Source of the DNA: Cyanothece sp. BG0011
GTDB taxonomy: Bacteria; Cyanobacteriota; Cyanobacteriia; Cyanobacteriales; Microcystaceae
Assembly: GCF_003013815.1 (NCBI RefSeq)
Contig: NZ_PRLH01000004.1
Location: 1-64,000 of the forward strand
DNA length: 64,000 nucleotides
Reading direction: 5' to 3'
The notes under the pieces were generated by a model. The model saw only the letters and a list, made by a program, of their open reading frames with translations. It searched no databases and was not told the origin of the DNA. The translations under genes were made by a program, and so were the position numbers. Each line of letters begins with the position of its first letter. Position 1 is the first letter of the stretch. Of the stretch, positions 56,166-64,000 are shown piece by piece.

Positions 56166-56849
56166 TTAAATTTGTTTAGCAAAATGATTTAACTGTTTAA
56201 GATTCGTTAATAATAAAATCTGGCGAGAATGATCACTTTCTAGACAACCTTGATGTTGTAATTGAGTCATAATCTGTTGACAGTCATCGAGAGAAATATC
56301 AGCAATGTCTGCCAAATCTTGAGCAGGAATTTGTAAAATTTCTGCCCCTTCCTCACTCAATTTACCATAAGCTTCTGCCAATTTAATTAAAGTTTTAATG
56401 AGTTTAATTTTCGGGGTTTGTTGATGTAATTGAAAACGACGATACAGATGACGAAATCGCTTAACACTGAGTTGCAACATTTTATGATGAACTTGGGGGT
56501 CTTTAAACAGCATTTGTAAAAAACGTTGGGCTGAAATACTGAGTAATTGAACATCAGAAAGGGCAATCACGTCTATACCCTTAAGAGATTCGTCCAAAAC
56601 CTCCATTTCTCCGAAGAAATCTCCTTTACCCAGAATTTCTAACACTGTTTCTTGATGGTTATAACGGGAACGAATTTTAACCCAACCCGACACGATAAAG
56701 TAAACCGCCTTTCCCCAGTCATTTTCTTTTATAATTTCTTCATACTGACCATAATTTTCTTCATCGACCACAGACAGTATCCATTCTAAGGTTTCGGGAT
56801 TCGCTACACTAAACAGGGGGAATAGCTCGACAATTGCTTGAGTTTCCAT
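56166..56849 (-). CDS. Crp/Fnr-like cyclic-nucleotide-binding regulator
   Basis: 227 residues. The N-terminal cNMP-binding barrel (about 5-125) has VSGWVKIRSRY and GKGDFFGEMEVLDESLKGIDVIA. The canonical cAMP-binding Arg-Ser/Thr pair is not obvious in this segment, so the ligand is uncertain. The C-terminal part (from about 150) has a helix-turn-helix-like ILQIPAQDLADIADISLDDCQQIMTQLQHQGCLE. It directly precedes the M61 peptidase gene and may regulate itself and that gene. Confidence 0.85.
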   Translation of the reverse strand: METQAIVELFPLFSVANPETLEWILSVVDEENYGQYEEIIKENDWGKAVYFIVSGWVKIRSRYNHQETVLEILGKGDFFGEMEVLDESLKGIDVIALSDVQLLSISAQRFLQMLFKDPQVHHKMLQLSVKRFRHLYRRFQLHQQTPKIKLIKTLIKLAEAYGKLSEEGAEILQIPAQDLADIADISLDDCQQIMTQLQHQGCLESDHSRQILLLTNLKQLNHFAKQI

Positions 56850-57054
56850 TAAAGGGGTTTTCGGACGGCATTAAATAAGGGGTTAAGGAATATCAATGGA
56901 TTGACTTTTCCTTATGGTTCAACCATTTCTTTTAATGATAAACCCCACAGACACTATAAGTCTAGGTTAGCGCATCGTTAACTGTTGTAAATTGTCTAAA
57001 CCTAAACAATTGTTATATTATCGTGAAGATCACAAGCACAGCTAGAAAATTTTC

Positions 57055-58044
57055 ATGGGTAGAAAGTATCACGTTTACGGTGTCGGTAATGCTTTAGTTG
57101 ATATGGAGTTTCAAGTCACTCCAGAATTATTACAAGAATTAAACATTGATAAAGGGGTAATGACGTTGGTGGATGAAGTCCGTCAAGGAGACATTATTGC
57201 CAAATTTAATGGTAATCTTTGTAAACAAAGTGGTGGGGGTTCTGCTGCTAATACCATGGTTGCTTTAAGTCAATTTGGGGCGAAGGGTTTTTACTCTTGT
57301 AAAGTGGCTAAAGATGAAGCGGGATTTTTCTATTTAGAAGACTTACAAAACTGTGGTTTAGATACCAATGTTCATGATGAAAAAGAAGTCGGAGGAAGCA
57401 CCGGAAAATGCTTAGTAATGGTCACTCCTGATGCTGATCGCACCATGAACACTTTCTTAGGAATTAGTGGCAGTTTATCAGAAGCGGAATTAGTTCCAGA
57501 GGCAATTGCTGATTCTGAATACCTTTACATGGAAGGTTATTTAGTTCCCTCTCCAACTGGTAAAGCTGCAGCGATCAAAGCTAGGGAAATTGCTGAAAAT
57601 TCGGGGGTCAAAATTACATTTTCTCTCTCTGATCCCAATATGGTGGACTTCTTTAAAGAGGGATTATTAGAAATCATTGGCTCGAATACAGATTTTATTT
57701 TTGCTAATGAATCAGAAGCCCTAAAAATGGCAGATACGGAAGATTTCTCTGAGGCGATCGCCTATTTCAAAAAGTTGTCTAAGGGGTTTGCCATTACTAG
57801 AGGTTCAGCCGGATCAGTGGTGTTCGATGGTCAAGAATTGATAGAAATTACCCCTTATCCAGTTCAAGCGATTGATACTGTGGGCGCAGGAGATATGTAT
57901 GCTGGAGCTTTTTTATATGGATTAACCCACGGCATGAGTTATGCTCAAGCTGGTGATTTGGCTTCTCGTGCTTCTTCTCAGATTGTTACTTGTTATGGTC
58001 CCCGTTTAGCAACAGAAAAGTTAAAAGAATTGCTAAATACTTAA
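57055..58044 (+). CDS. PfkB family carbohydrate/nucleoside kinase, adenosine kinase-like
   Basis: 329 residues. [12 protein letters not shown] near the start, [17 protein letters not shown] (substrate site) near 59-75, and [22 protein letters not shown] near 270 (anion hole and catalytic Asp) are PfkB features. The NxxE motif reads NESEA. The overall sequence resembles the cyanobacterial sugar kinases annotated as adenosine kinase. The phosphate acceptor is not proven. Confidence 0.9.
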   Translation: MGRKYHVYGVGNALVDMEFQVTPELLQELNIDKGVMTLVDEVRQGDIIAKFNGNLCKQSGGGSAANTMVALSQFGAKGFYSCKVAKDEAGFFYLEDLQNCGLDTNVHDEKEVGGSTGKCLVMVTPDADRTMNTFLGISGSLSEAELVPEAIADSEYLYMEGYLVPSPTGKAAAIKAREIAENSGVKITFSLSDPNMVDFFKEGLLEIIGSNTDFIFANESEALKMADTEDFSEAIAYFKKLSKGFAITRGSAGSVVFDGQELIEITPYPVQAIDTVGAGDMYAGAFLYGLTHGMSYAQAGDLASRASSQIVTCYGPRLATEKLKELLNT

Positions 58045-58085
58045 AGGGTCACTCATAACTAACCTAAAACTATCTATTATTTTTG

Positions 58086-58103
58086 CCGAGGCTATGGCCT
58101 CGG
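58086..58103 (+). terminator. Hairpin downstream of the PfkB kinase gene
   Basis: CCGAGGC/GGCCTCGG stem with a 3-base loop, then TTCCTTAAAATTT. The T-run is weak, so termination is only possible. Confidence 0.5.
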
Positions 58104-58182
58104 TTCCTTAAAATTTAGGATAATTTCTGTTACAATAGTACAATATAACTAAAACAAAATTGGGAAGAAAGAGGCATTGATT

Positions 58183-58986
58183 ATGTTAAGCCAATTCCGA
58201 AAACATTATCCTGAAGGAAGTTTAGTGAGCGAGTTAGTCACTATCGATCATGGTCAATATATTGTCAGGGTATTATTACAAAATAAGGGGATAACCTTAG
58301 GGACAGGATTAGCCGCAGATCATAACATTGAAACAGCCGAAGATCGAGCCAGAGAAAGAGCATTAAAAAGTCTTGAACTCGATGATAAAGCCCCTGAAAG
58401 ATCAGAAAAAATCACTTCTCAACCATCCCCTGTGCCTCAAGAAACCCCTCAACCCAAACCCAAAGTTGAAGTGACATCACCTCCCCCAGAAAAACCCATT
58501 GAACCGGTTGCTAAAGTGGCTAAGACAGAAGAACCGAAAGAGATAGAAACAGAAACGCCCCCCTCCCCTAAAACAACCCCTGAAACCTCAACTAACTCCT
58601 CTAAAAAACAAGCTAAGACCCCATCAAACAATAAAAAAACATCACCCATTGAACCAGAAATTGAAGAAAAACCGTTACCTATTCCTGTCACTCCTCCATC
58701 AACCAAAACAGAAGAAATAGAAACAGAAGATAGTCAAGAAGCTACCGTTGAACCCCTTGAAGAACCCCAAATTGATGAAAATCCCCCGATGGTAGAAGAA
58801 GAGGAACTTGATTTTTCCGAAATTATTGCCCGTTCCAATGCAGAATTAAAACGATTAAAATGGACAACCGAACAAGGTCGAGAATATTTAATCAAAACCT
58901 ATGGAAAGCGATCGCGTCAAGTGTTATCAGATGAGGAATTATTAGAATTTCTTCGTTATTTAGAAAGCTTACCCACCCCTTCTTAG
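58183..58986 (+). CDS. Conserved protein with two short ordered ends and a Pro/Glu/Thr-rich linker
   Basis: 267 residues from the ATG at 58183; a TTG two codons earlier is less likely. The first 65 residues (LVSELVTIDHGQYIVRVLLQN...GTGLAADHNIETAEDRARERAL) have a double-stranded-RNA-binding-like alpha/beta pattern. A long low-complexity PKP/TEE linker (about 70-210) follows. The C-terminus RLKWTTEQGREYLIKTYGKRSRQVLSDEELLEFL is a conserved helical segment seen at the ends of other cyanobacterial proteins. Function unknown. The GH116 gene starts 57 bases downstream. Confidence 0.75.
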   Translation: MLSQFRKHYPEGSLVSELVTIDHGQYIVRVLLQNKGITLGTGLAADHNIETAEDRARERALKSLELDDKAPERSEKITSQPSPVPQETPQPKPKVEVTSPPPEKPIEPVAKVAKTEEPKEIETETPPSPKTTPETSTNSSKKQAKTPSNNKKTSPIEPEIEEKPLPIPVTPPSTKTEEIETEDSQEATVEPLEEPQIDENPPMVEEEELDFSEIIARSNAELKRLKWTTEQGREYLIKTYGKRSRQVLSDEELLEFLRYLESLPTPS

Positions 58987-59043
58987 ATCGGGTTTATTTT
59001 TATTACTGTTCCGAATGACCTTCCTGTTCTAAAATATGATCCC

Positions 59044-61458
59044 ATGAAGACTTTATTTTCCCTCCCAAACATCCCTTCTTGCGCTTGGAAACGTCCTATC
59101 GGTCAAGGATGGAATAATCCCTATACAGTACGCTATGCGAGTAACTTAGATGACGGTCCCTGGCACGGAATGCCTCTCGGTGGGTTCGGGTCCGGTTGTA
59201 TTGGGCGATCGCCTCGGGGTGATTTTAACCTTTGGCATTTGGATGGGGGGGAACACATTTTTAAAAGTATCCCATCTTGTCAATTTAGTATTTTTGAACA
59301 GTTAGAAGATGGCACAGCACAAGCTTATGCTTTGTCTACGGAAGCCCCAGAAGATAATACCCTATCTCGATGGGCTTGGTATCCCCAAGAAAAAGGAACC
59401 TATTCGGCCCTTTATCCCTGTAGTTGGTATCAGTATGAAGGGGTATTTCAAGCAGAGATTTATTGTGAGCAATTTTCTCCTATTATTCCTAATAACTATC
59501 AAGAAACCAGTTATCCTATTGGGGTCTTTGAATGGACCATAAAAAACCCCACTGATAAACCCATTACCCTCAGTATTATGCTGACTTGGCAAAATATTGT
59601 CGGTTGGTTTACCAATGCCATTAAATCCCCTGAAATTACGGTTAGAGACGACGGTAGTCCAGAGTATGAATATCAACCGAGATGGGGTCATAGTACCGGC
59701 AATTTTAATCAGTGGATACAAGATAATTTTCGGGTGGGTTTTATTCTCAATAGATTACAACCCCATGAACAAGTGCAAGAGGGAGAAGGACAAATCTGTA
59801 TCGCCAGTGTGACTAATCCCAGTGTCGAGGTTTTTTATCTGGGAAAATGGAATCCGAATGGGGATGGTTCTGAGGTTTGGGACTATTTTGCCATGAATGG
59901 TTCATTGCCAGATCAAGAAGATGAAACCCCGGCCGAACCTGGCGAACAAATTGCAGCCGCTATGGCGATCCGATTCACGATTAAACCAGGAAGAGTTAAA
60001 AAAATTCCCTTCATTTTAGCCTGGGATTTACCCATCACAGAATTTGCCCAAGGGATTCAATATTATCGTCGCTATACTGACTTTTTTGGTCGCAATGGTC
60101 AAAATGGTTGGGCAATGGTAAGAACGGCTTTAAAACATTCTGATGTGTGGCGAGATAGAGTAGAAGAATGGCACAATTCTATCTTAAAACAGAAGGATTT
60201 TCCCGACTGGTTTAAGATGGCTTTGTTTAATGAATTGTACTTATTAACCGACGGGGGAACCCTTTGGACAGCAGCCTCTGAGACTGATCCCATCGGACAA
60301 TTTGGGGTCTTAGAATCGATGGATTATCGTTGGTATGAAAGCTTAGACGTAAGATTATATGGATCATTCGGGTTATTGATGTTATGGCCGCGCTTAGAAA
60401 AAGCAGTTATAGAAGCCTTTGCACGGGCAATTCCTAGTAGTGATGATACCATTAGGATTATTGGTTATAATCAGGCCGAAGGGTTACGAAAAGTCAAGGG
60501 AGCAACCCCCCATGATTTAGGTGCGCCCAATGAACATCCTTGGGAAAAAACTAATTATACCAGCTATCAAGATTGTAATCTTTGGAAGGATTTAGGTAGC
60601 GATTTTGTCCTACAACTGTATCGAGATTTTCTGTTAACTGGTGCAGAGGATATTGACTTTCTTTGGGAATGTTGGGAAGCCGTTCCAGAAACATTAAACT
60701 ATCTTAAAGCATTTGATTTAGATAATGATGGTATTCCCGAAAATTCTGGCGCACCGGATCAGACATTTGATGACTGGGAATTGAGGGGAATGAGTGCTTA
60801 TTGTGGGGCGTTATGGATCGCTGCTTTAGAAGCTGCTATAAAAATCGGAGAAATCTTATTAGAAAATCCTCCTAATAATCCACAATTATCACCTGAAAAT
60901 TATCCCGAATCCATTGAAAAAGAACTGGATAAATATCACAATTGGTTACAACAATCTCGCTCAGTTTATCACAGCACTTTATGGAATGGAGAATATTATA
61001 AATTAGATAGTGAAAGTGATTCCGATGTGGTGATGGCAGATCAATTATCGGGTCAATTTTATGCCCGTTTATTAGGGTTGCCTAATGTCGTTGAACATGA
61101 ATATGCTCTATCAGCTTTAAAGAAAGTTTATGAAGCTTGTTTCTTAAAGTTTCAAAACGGAAAATATGGGGCCGCCAATGGCATGAAACCAGATGGAACC
61201 CCAGAAGATCCTAACTCAACCCATCCCCAAGAAGTATGGACGGGAATTAATTTCGGTTTAGCCTCTTTCCTAATACAAATGGGGATGAAAGATGAAGCTT
61301 TAAAATTAACTGAAGCCGTGGTTAAACAAGTGTATGAAAATGGCTTACAGTTTCGCACGCCTGAAGCAATAACAGCAGTGGGAACCTTCCGTGCGGGTCA
61401 TTATTTGAGGGCTATGGCGATTTGGGGGATTTATTATCAATTAAGTGAAACGAAGTAA
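59044..61458 (+). CDS. GH116 family glycosidase (non-lysosomal glucosylceramidase-like)
   Basis: 804 residues, no signal peptide. The N-domain starts with MPLGGFGSGCIGRSPRGDFNLWHLDGG, typical of GBA2-like proteins. The (alpha/alpha)6 catalytic domain has FKMALFNELYLLTDGGTLW near 390-408 (nucleophile Glu397) and DNDGIPENSGAPDQTFDDW near 560-578 (acid/base Asp). The family includes beta-glucosidases and beta-xylosidases as well as glucosylceramidases. The natural substrate in a cyanobacterium is not shown. Confidence 0.92.
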   Translation: MKTLFSLPNIPSCAWKRPIGQGWNNPYTVRYASNLDDGPWHGMPLGGFGSGCIGRSPRGDFNLWHLDGGEHIFKSIPSCQFSIFEQLEDGTAQAYALSTEAPEDNTLSRWAWYPQEKGTYSALYPCSWYQYEGVFQAEIYCEQFSPIIPNNYQETSYPIGVFEWTIKNPTDKPITLSIMLTWQNIVGWFTNAIKSPEITVRDDGSPEYEYQPRWGHSTGNFNQWIQDNFRVGFILNRLQPHEQVQEGEGQICIASVTNPSVEVFYLGKWNPNGDGSEVWDYFAMNGSLPDQEDETPAEPGEQIAAAMAIRFTIKPGRVKKIPFILAWDLPITEFAQGIQYYRRYTDFFGRNGQNGWAMVRTALKHSDVWRDRVEEWHNSILKQKDFPDWFKMALFNELYLLTDGGTLWTAASETDPIGQFGVLESMDYRWYESLDVRLYGSFGLLMLWPRLEKAVIEAFARAIPSSDDTIRIIGYNQAEGLRKVKGATPHDLGAPNEHPWEKTNYTSYQDCNLWKDLGSDFVLQLYRDFLLTGAEDIDFLWECWEAVPETLNYLKAFDLDNDGIPENSGAPDQTFDDWELRGMSAYCGALWIAALEAAIKIGEILLENPPNNPQLSPENYPESIEKELDKYHNWLQQSRSVYHSTLWNGEYYKLDSESDSDVVMADQLSGQFYARLLGLPNVVEHEYALSALKKVYEACFLKFQNGKYGAANGMKPDGTPEDPNSTHPQEVWTGINFGLASFLIQMGMKDEALKLTEAVVKQVYENGLQFRTPEAITAVGTFRAGHYLRAMAIWGIYYQLSETK

Positions 61459-61749
61459 TTATTCATTATTAATTGATGAAAGTTGCTCTGCTTTGATATC
61501 CTGAATCGCTCTCGTTAATCCATCTAAATAACTACCCAGGTTATCAATGTCATTTTTCATTGATTGAATCGTGGGATGATTGGCGATCGCATTATTTAAA
61601 CTGTCTGGGTTACTATCAGCGAGATAAACATCAATTAACTCGTTAATTACGTCATCGATAGTTTTTCCCTCATCCTTGACTTTGTTTTTCAATCTTTCTA
61701 ACTTGTCAGGATTAATGATTATATTTAGTTGGGTTTCTGTGGTGGTCAT
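61459..61749 (-). CDS. Ribbon-helix-helix-like protein, possible orphan antitoxin
   Basis: 96 residues. The first half, TQLNIIINPDKLERLKNKVKDEGKTIDDVINELID, has the strand-helix-helix pattern of the RHH (CopG-like) DNA-binding fold. The second half is a charged helix (NDIDNLGSYLDGLTRAIQDI). No toxin gene lies beside it on the same strand; the nearest is the oppositely oriented HigB-like gene. Its stop is one base from that of GH116. Confidence 0.65.
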   Translation of the reverse strand: MTTTETQLNIIINPDKLERLKNKVKDEGKTIDDVINELIDVYLADSNPDSLNNAIANHPTIQSMKNDIDNLGSYLDGLTRAIQDIKAEQLSSINNE

Positions 61750-61891
61750 AATTTTAAAAGATTTTAATTAAAGATTATAATCTGAACTTTAGATCAGTAA
61801 TCAAAACAAAAGTGTTGGGGGGATGTTGTGCAGTTGACAGTAGAATTAAGATATACTAAATTAGGTATAATCTGATAGTTTGACTAATATA

Positions 61892-62227
61892 ATGCCAGAT
61901 AAACCAATCTACTGGATTGGCTCTTCTAAGGATGATATTTGTGATTTTCCTGAAGATGTAAGGAAAAAAGCAGGTTTTCAGCTTCGTGCTATTCAAAGGG
62001 GAGAGAAACCGAATGATTTTAAGCCTATGCCAACCATTGGTAAGGGAGTCGAAGAAATTCGGATTTGGACAGGGGAGACTTATCGTGTTTTTTATGTGGC
62101 TAGATTTTTGGAGGCGGTTTATGTTCTCCATGCTTTTAGTAAGAAATCACAAAAAACATCTCGGCAGGATATTAATTTAGGTAAGCAACGTTATCAGCAA
62201 ATGATGAAATTTAGGGAAAATTTATAG
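61892..62227 (+). CDS. HigB/RelE-type toxin (Gp49-like)
   Basis: 111 residues from the ATG at 61892 (MPDKPIYWIGSSKDD); a TTG four codons upstream is in frame. GFQLRAIQRGEKPNDFKPMPTIGKGVEEIRIW and YRVFYVARFLEAVYVLHAFSKKSQKTS match the phage Gp49-like/HigB RNase toxins. Members cleave mRNA in the ribosome. The antitoxin gene starts eight bases past the stop. Confidence 0.9.
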   Translation: MPDKPIYWIGSSKDDICDFPEDVRKKAGFQLRAIQRGEKPNDFKPMPTIGKGVEEIRIWTGETYRVFYVARFLEAVYVLHAFSKKSQKTSRQDINLGKQRYQQMMKFRENL

Positions 62228-62235
62228 GGGTTAAT

Positions 62236-62565
62236 ATGACTATTTCTCAATCTTCTCAAAGCATTAATGTTACTCTAGCTCAGGATAATATTTTTGCAGA
62301 TTTAGGTTTTTCTGAGGATGAGGCGGTTAATCTGAAAATTCGGGCTGATTTGATGTTAACGTTACGTTCTTTTATTAAGGCTAAGGGTTGGACGCAAAAA
62401 GATGCAGCCAGTTTTTTTGATGAGACTCAACCGAGAATTAGTTGTTTGATGAATGGGGATATTAAGCGTTTTAGTGTGGATAAGTTATTACTGATGTTGA
62501 GTAAGGCAGGTATGGAGGTTAAATTTGAGGTTGTTTCTAATTCAATGGAGGATGTTGAGATTTAA
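62236..62565 (+). CDS. HigA-type antitoxin with XRE helix-turn-helix
   Basis: 109 residues. An N-terminal flexible part precedes a helix-turn-helix WTQKDAASFFDETQPRISCLMNGDIKRFSVDKLL (about 52-85) of the HTH_37/XRE type that partners Gp49-like toxins. Toxin-first order is the usual HigBA order. The antitoxin should neutralise the toxin and repress the operon. The tRNA-Phe fragment follows 100 bases later. Confidence 0.92.
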   Translation: MTISQSSQSINVTLAQDNIFADLGFSEDEAVNLKIRADLMLTLRSFIKAKGWTQKDAASFFDETQPRISCLMNGDIKRFSVDKLLLMLSKAGMEVKFEVVSNSMEDVEI

Positions 62566-62663
62566 CTAAAAATACCCACAAATTTAAAGACCCAAGGAAA
62601 TAAACTCCTCCCTTGAGTCCTTGAAACCCTTACGAATCGTGGGTTATACTGATGATAATTAAA

Positions 62664-62712
62664 TGCCAGGAGGCGGACTTGAACCGCCGACACGAGGATT
62701 TTCAGACCTCTG
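62664..62712 (-). pseudogene. 3' fragment of tRNA-Phe (anticodon GAA), likely attachment site
   Basis: On the minus strand the sequence from CAGAGG through the anticodon loop CTGAAAA, TCCTC, GTGTC, the T arm GGCGG-TTCAAGT-CCGCC and TCCTGGCA matches the 3' two-thirds of a bacterial tRNA-Phe. The acceptor 5' strand and D arm are absent; upstream of CAGAGG the sequence (TAGCTATAATAA) is unrelated. Such a fragment is what tRNA-targeting integrases leave at the far end of an integrated element. Confidence 0.85.
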
Positions 62713-62889
62713 TTATTATAGCTAGAAGCTAACTATACAGTCAACTTCACACACTTTTTAACAAGTTAGCCTAATATTGAGCCTAAAAAGAGAAGCTTTT
62801 AAGATGATTTTACTTATAAAAATATGTTAACTTCTGTGTGTTTCTTCTTATGTGAGAGCTATTTTGAAGTAGTAGCGCATGGGTTTAAC
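62713..62889. other. Element-side flank of the attachment site
   Basis: AT-rich and non-coding. GCTAACT (62728) and AGTTAGC (62764) form an inverted repeat, and GTCAACTTC (62740) recurs as GTTAACTTC (62826). These could be integrase-arm or promoter sequences. No integrase gene is within the window. Confidence 0.4.
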
Positions 62890-63288
62890 ATGGTTCTTGA
62901 CTTAACAGATATTTACGGAAGTAGCGCAGAATTTAGTGCAGCAGATCCGACCGATCCTTTGATTATAATTCACTTAAAAGATTTTCAGAACTCAGACAAT
63001 AACGGTGATATAACAGACGGAACCGGGTTTGATGATGTTTCTACTATTACATCAGAAAACATCAATTCAAAAGCAGCTCAATCCTTTGCCGGTCAACTTA
63101 AATTAATACGACAAAATCAACCAAGTTCAAACACAGACGAGACAAATGGAATTTATATTACAAACGATCCTAACGCCAGTAAGAACTTTGTCTTAAGAAA
63201 TGGAGTTAGGCAGATTTCTTATCCTTTTAACGTTGCTGTTTATGCGCCCGATCCCACTTCCTTTATAGATATTGACAACGTTCTGTAG
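62890..63288 (+). CDS. Hypothetical protein, probably element-encoded (phage-like)
   Basis: 132 residues from the ATG at 62890 (MVLDLTDIYGSSAEF); an in-frame ATG at 62824 would add 22 residues of cysteine/phenylalanine-rich sequence that looks unlike the rest. The protein is acidic, rich in Asp, Asn, Ser and Thr, and beta-rich, with no signal peptide. The composition and the tight spacing with the next genes suggest a virion structural (tail or baseplate) protein. I recognise no family. Confidence 0.6.
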   Translation: MVLDLTDIYGSSAEFSAADPTDPLIIIHLKDFQNSDNNGDITDGTGFDDVSTITSENINSKAAQSFAGQLKLIRQNQPSSNTDETNGIYITNDPNASKNFVLRNGVRQISYPFNVAVYAPDPTSFIDIDNVL

Positions 63289-63290
63289 TA

Positions 63291-63857
63291 ATGACTTTAG
63301 ATTTAACCTATGATGCTTTGTTTACTTCATTTGCGATAGAAAACGATAAGATCATACTTGCAAAAGCTGATTTGCTAAGAATGGTTTTAGGAATTCCGTT
63401 AACCGTTACCGATTGGTTGATTGTAATTCATGAATGCTTAAGACGGACTTTTTTGTCCTACTTAATTGTCGATGAAAACGACATTTTGTTAAAAGACAAC
63501 CAATATTTTGTTGTTAGTGATTATTCACAAGTTTATGCTCACATAGATTGTATCACATTAGGAAAAAGAGCAACTTTTGACTCTATTGTTTTGGGTTATC
63601 AATGGAAATTTACGACAATATTTGAGTCAACTACAAATAAAAGTTTATCATTAGTAGAAATTAACGACAATAATGTTTTGATCAACTTAGATGCTTTAAA
63701 TTTTCCTAGCAATCCTGTTGATTTTTGTCAAGCTTTTGTCAACTATTTAGCTGTAAACGAAGCTGAAAACATTAAAGTCGACACCAATTATTTGGTTGAG
63801 TTCTTTTTTTCTAATAATTTACCATTATTAAGATTAGAGGATATTATTGATGGCTGA
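63291..63857 (+). CDS. Hypothetical protein, probably element-encoded (phage-like)
   Basis: 188 residues, starting two bases after the previous stop. Alpha/beta content; no membrane segment, signal peptide or motif that I can name. It has LLRMVLGIPLTVTDWLIVIHECLRRTF near 27-53. Its 3' end overlaps the next start by eight bases (ATGGCTGA), a phage-like packing. Confidence 0.6.
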   Translation: MTLDLTYDALFTSFAIENDKIILAKADLLRMVLGIPLTVTDWLIVIHECLRRTFLSYLIVDENDILLKDNQYFVVSDYSQVYAHIDCITLGKRATFDSIVLGYQWKFTTIFESTTNKSLSLVEINDNNVLINLDALNFPSNPVDFCQAFVNYLAVNEAENIKVDTNYLVEFFFSNNLPLLRLEDIIDG

Positions 63858-64000
63858 TCGATTTCTGTCTAATATTTCGCAAATTCAAGACTTAGAAGAC
63901 AACGATAGTTTTCTTATTGCTAAAGGAGATCAACTTTTAAGGTTTTCTTGGTTAGATTTTTTAAATTATTTGTCAAATATTGAATTTAATCAGAGAAGTT
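63850..64000 (+). CDS. Start of a probable phage tail-fibre-like protein, cut by the window end
   Basis: 50 residues are visible: MADRFLSNISQIQDLEDNDSF... then LLRFSWLDFLNYL. A start like this (short helix, I-x-x-L-x-D-x-D-x-F/L-x-I-A/V, then a K-x-x-W-x-D-L/F segment) is typical of phage tail-fibre and receptor-binding proteins. The rest lies beyond the window, so this is tentative. Confidence 0.55.
   Translation, partial: MADRFLSNISQIQDLEDNDSFLIAKGDQLLRFSWLDFLNYLSNIEFNQRS

Noticed and set aside
59362-59721. A 119-codon frame on the minus strand inside the GH116 gene
   Set aside because: Antisense shadow of a well-supported glycosidase, with no start site or recognisable motif.
62664-62712. 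tRNA-Phe split by an intron
   Set aside because: Group I introns of cyanobacterial tRNAs are known from other tRNAs. No 5' tRNA half occurs in the remaining 1.3 kb, which is coding. An attachment-site fragment explains the break better.
62668-62712. An intact tRNA-Phe gene
   Set aside because: The acceptor 5' strand and D arm are missing and cannot be built from the adjacent sequence.

Overview
The window is chromosomal DNA of a unicellular cyanobacterium. Small photosystem genes (psaM, petL, a psbP-like gene), ndhF, an FtsH typical of thylakoids, a CrtO-type carotene ketolase, a ResC-type ccsA, the fused pyrF-pyrE gene and very many GCGATCGC (HIP1) octamers all point there. The AT-rich intergenic DNA and the gene content suggest the Crocosphaera/Cyanothece group. 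That placement is inference from memory of the families, not from a search.

Layout. 1-10 kb: ferredoxin, ABC exporter half, rpe, a Gfo/Idh oxidoreductase, ackA, tRNA-Trp, rplS, cobO, a SLATT-type membrane protein, maf and psbP-like. 10-17 kb: a WspE-like CheA kinase and crtO meet tail to tail and both lose their C-termini at one point; then pyrFE, a frameshifted ccsA and psaM. 17-27 kb: universal stress protein, pentapeptide protein, two Uma2 genes around a sulfotransferase, cbiT, cdsA, a Mut7-C pseudogene, a dipeptide epimerase, apt and a peptide-type ABC permease. 27-35 kb: ndhF, a cytochrome P450, gpsA, a sugar-type MFS carrier, petL and a GH13 enzyme. 35-46 kb: a lipoprotein/DUF1206 pair, a metallophosphoesterase, a PAP2 fragment, an SDR, nth, an AI-2E family protein and ftsH. 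46-62 kb: purK, tadA, a drug/metabolite transporter, a GST, GH57 glucanase, an M61 peptidase with a Crp-like regulator, a PfkB kinase and a GH116 glycosidase. 62-64 kb: a ribbon-helix-helix protein, a HigBA-type toxin-antitoxin pair, then a 3' fragment of tRNA-Phe followed by tightly packed genes with a phage-tail flavour.

Most of the window is scattered housekeeping and photosynthetic genes in short transcription units. Functional groupings are limited: a carbohydrate theme (MFS carrier plus GH13, GH57, GH116), cobalamin genes (cobO, cbiT, far apart), purine and pyrimidine genes (apt, purK, pyrFE), and a regulator-protease pair (Crp-like plus M61).

The most interesting parts are structural. 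(1) The tRNA-Phe 3' fragment is best read as one attachment-site end of an integrated element that continues beyond the right edge. (2) The cheA/crtO junction is a rearrangement or an assembly join. (3) A 210-bp inverted-repeat element at 48247-48456 has a 9-bp target duplication and a strongly folded interior. (4) A 15-base motif (GGTGCAAGATGTCAG) is dispersed between genes, often in inverted pairs. (5) Several genes are decaying: the ccsA frameshift, the Mut7-C internal deletion and the PAP2 fragment. I saw no CRISPR array, no rRNA and no intact transposase.
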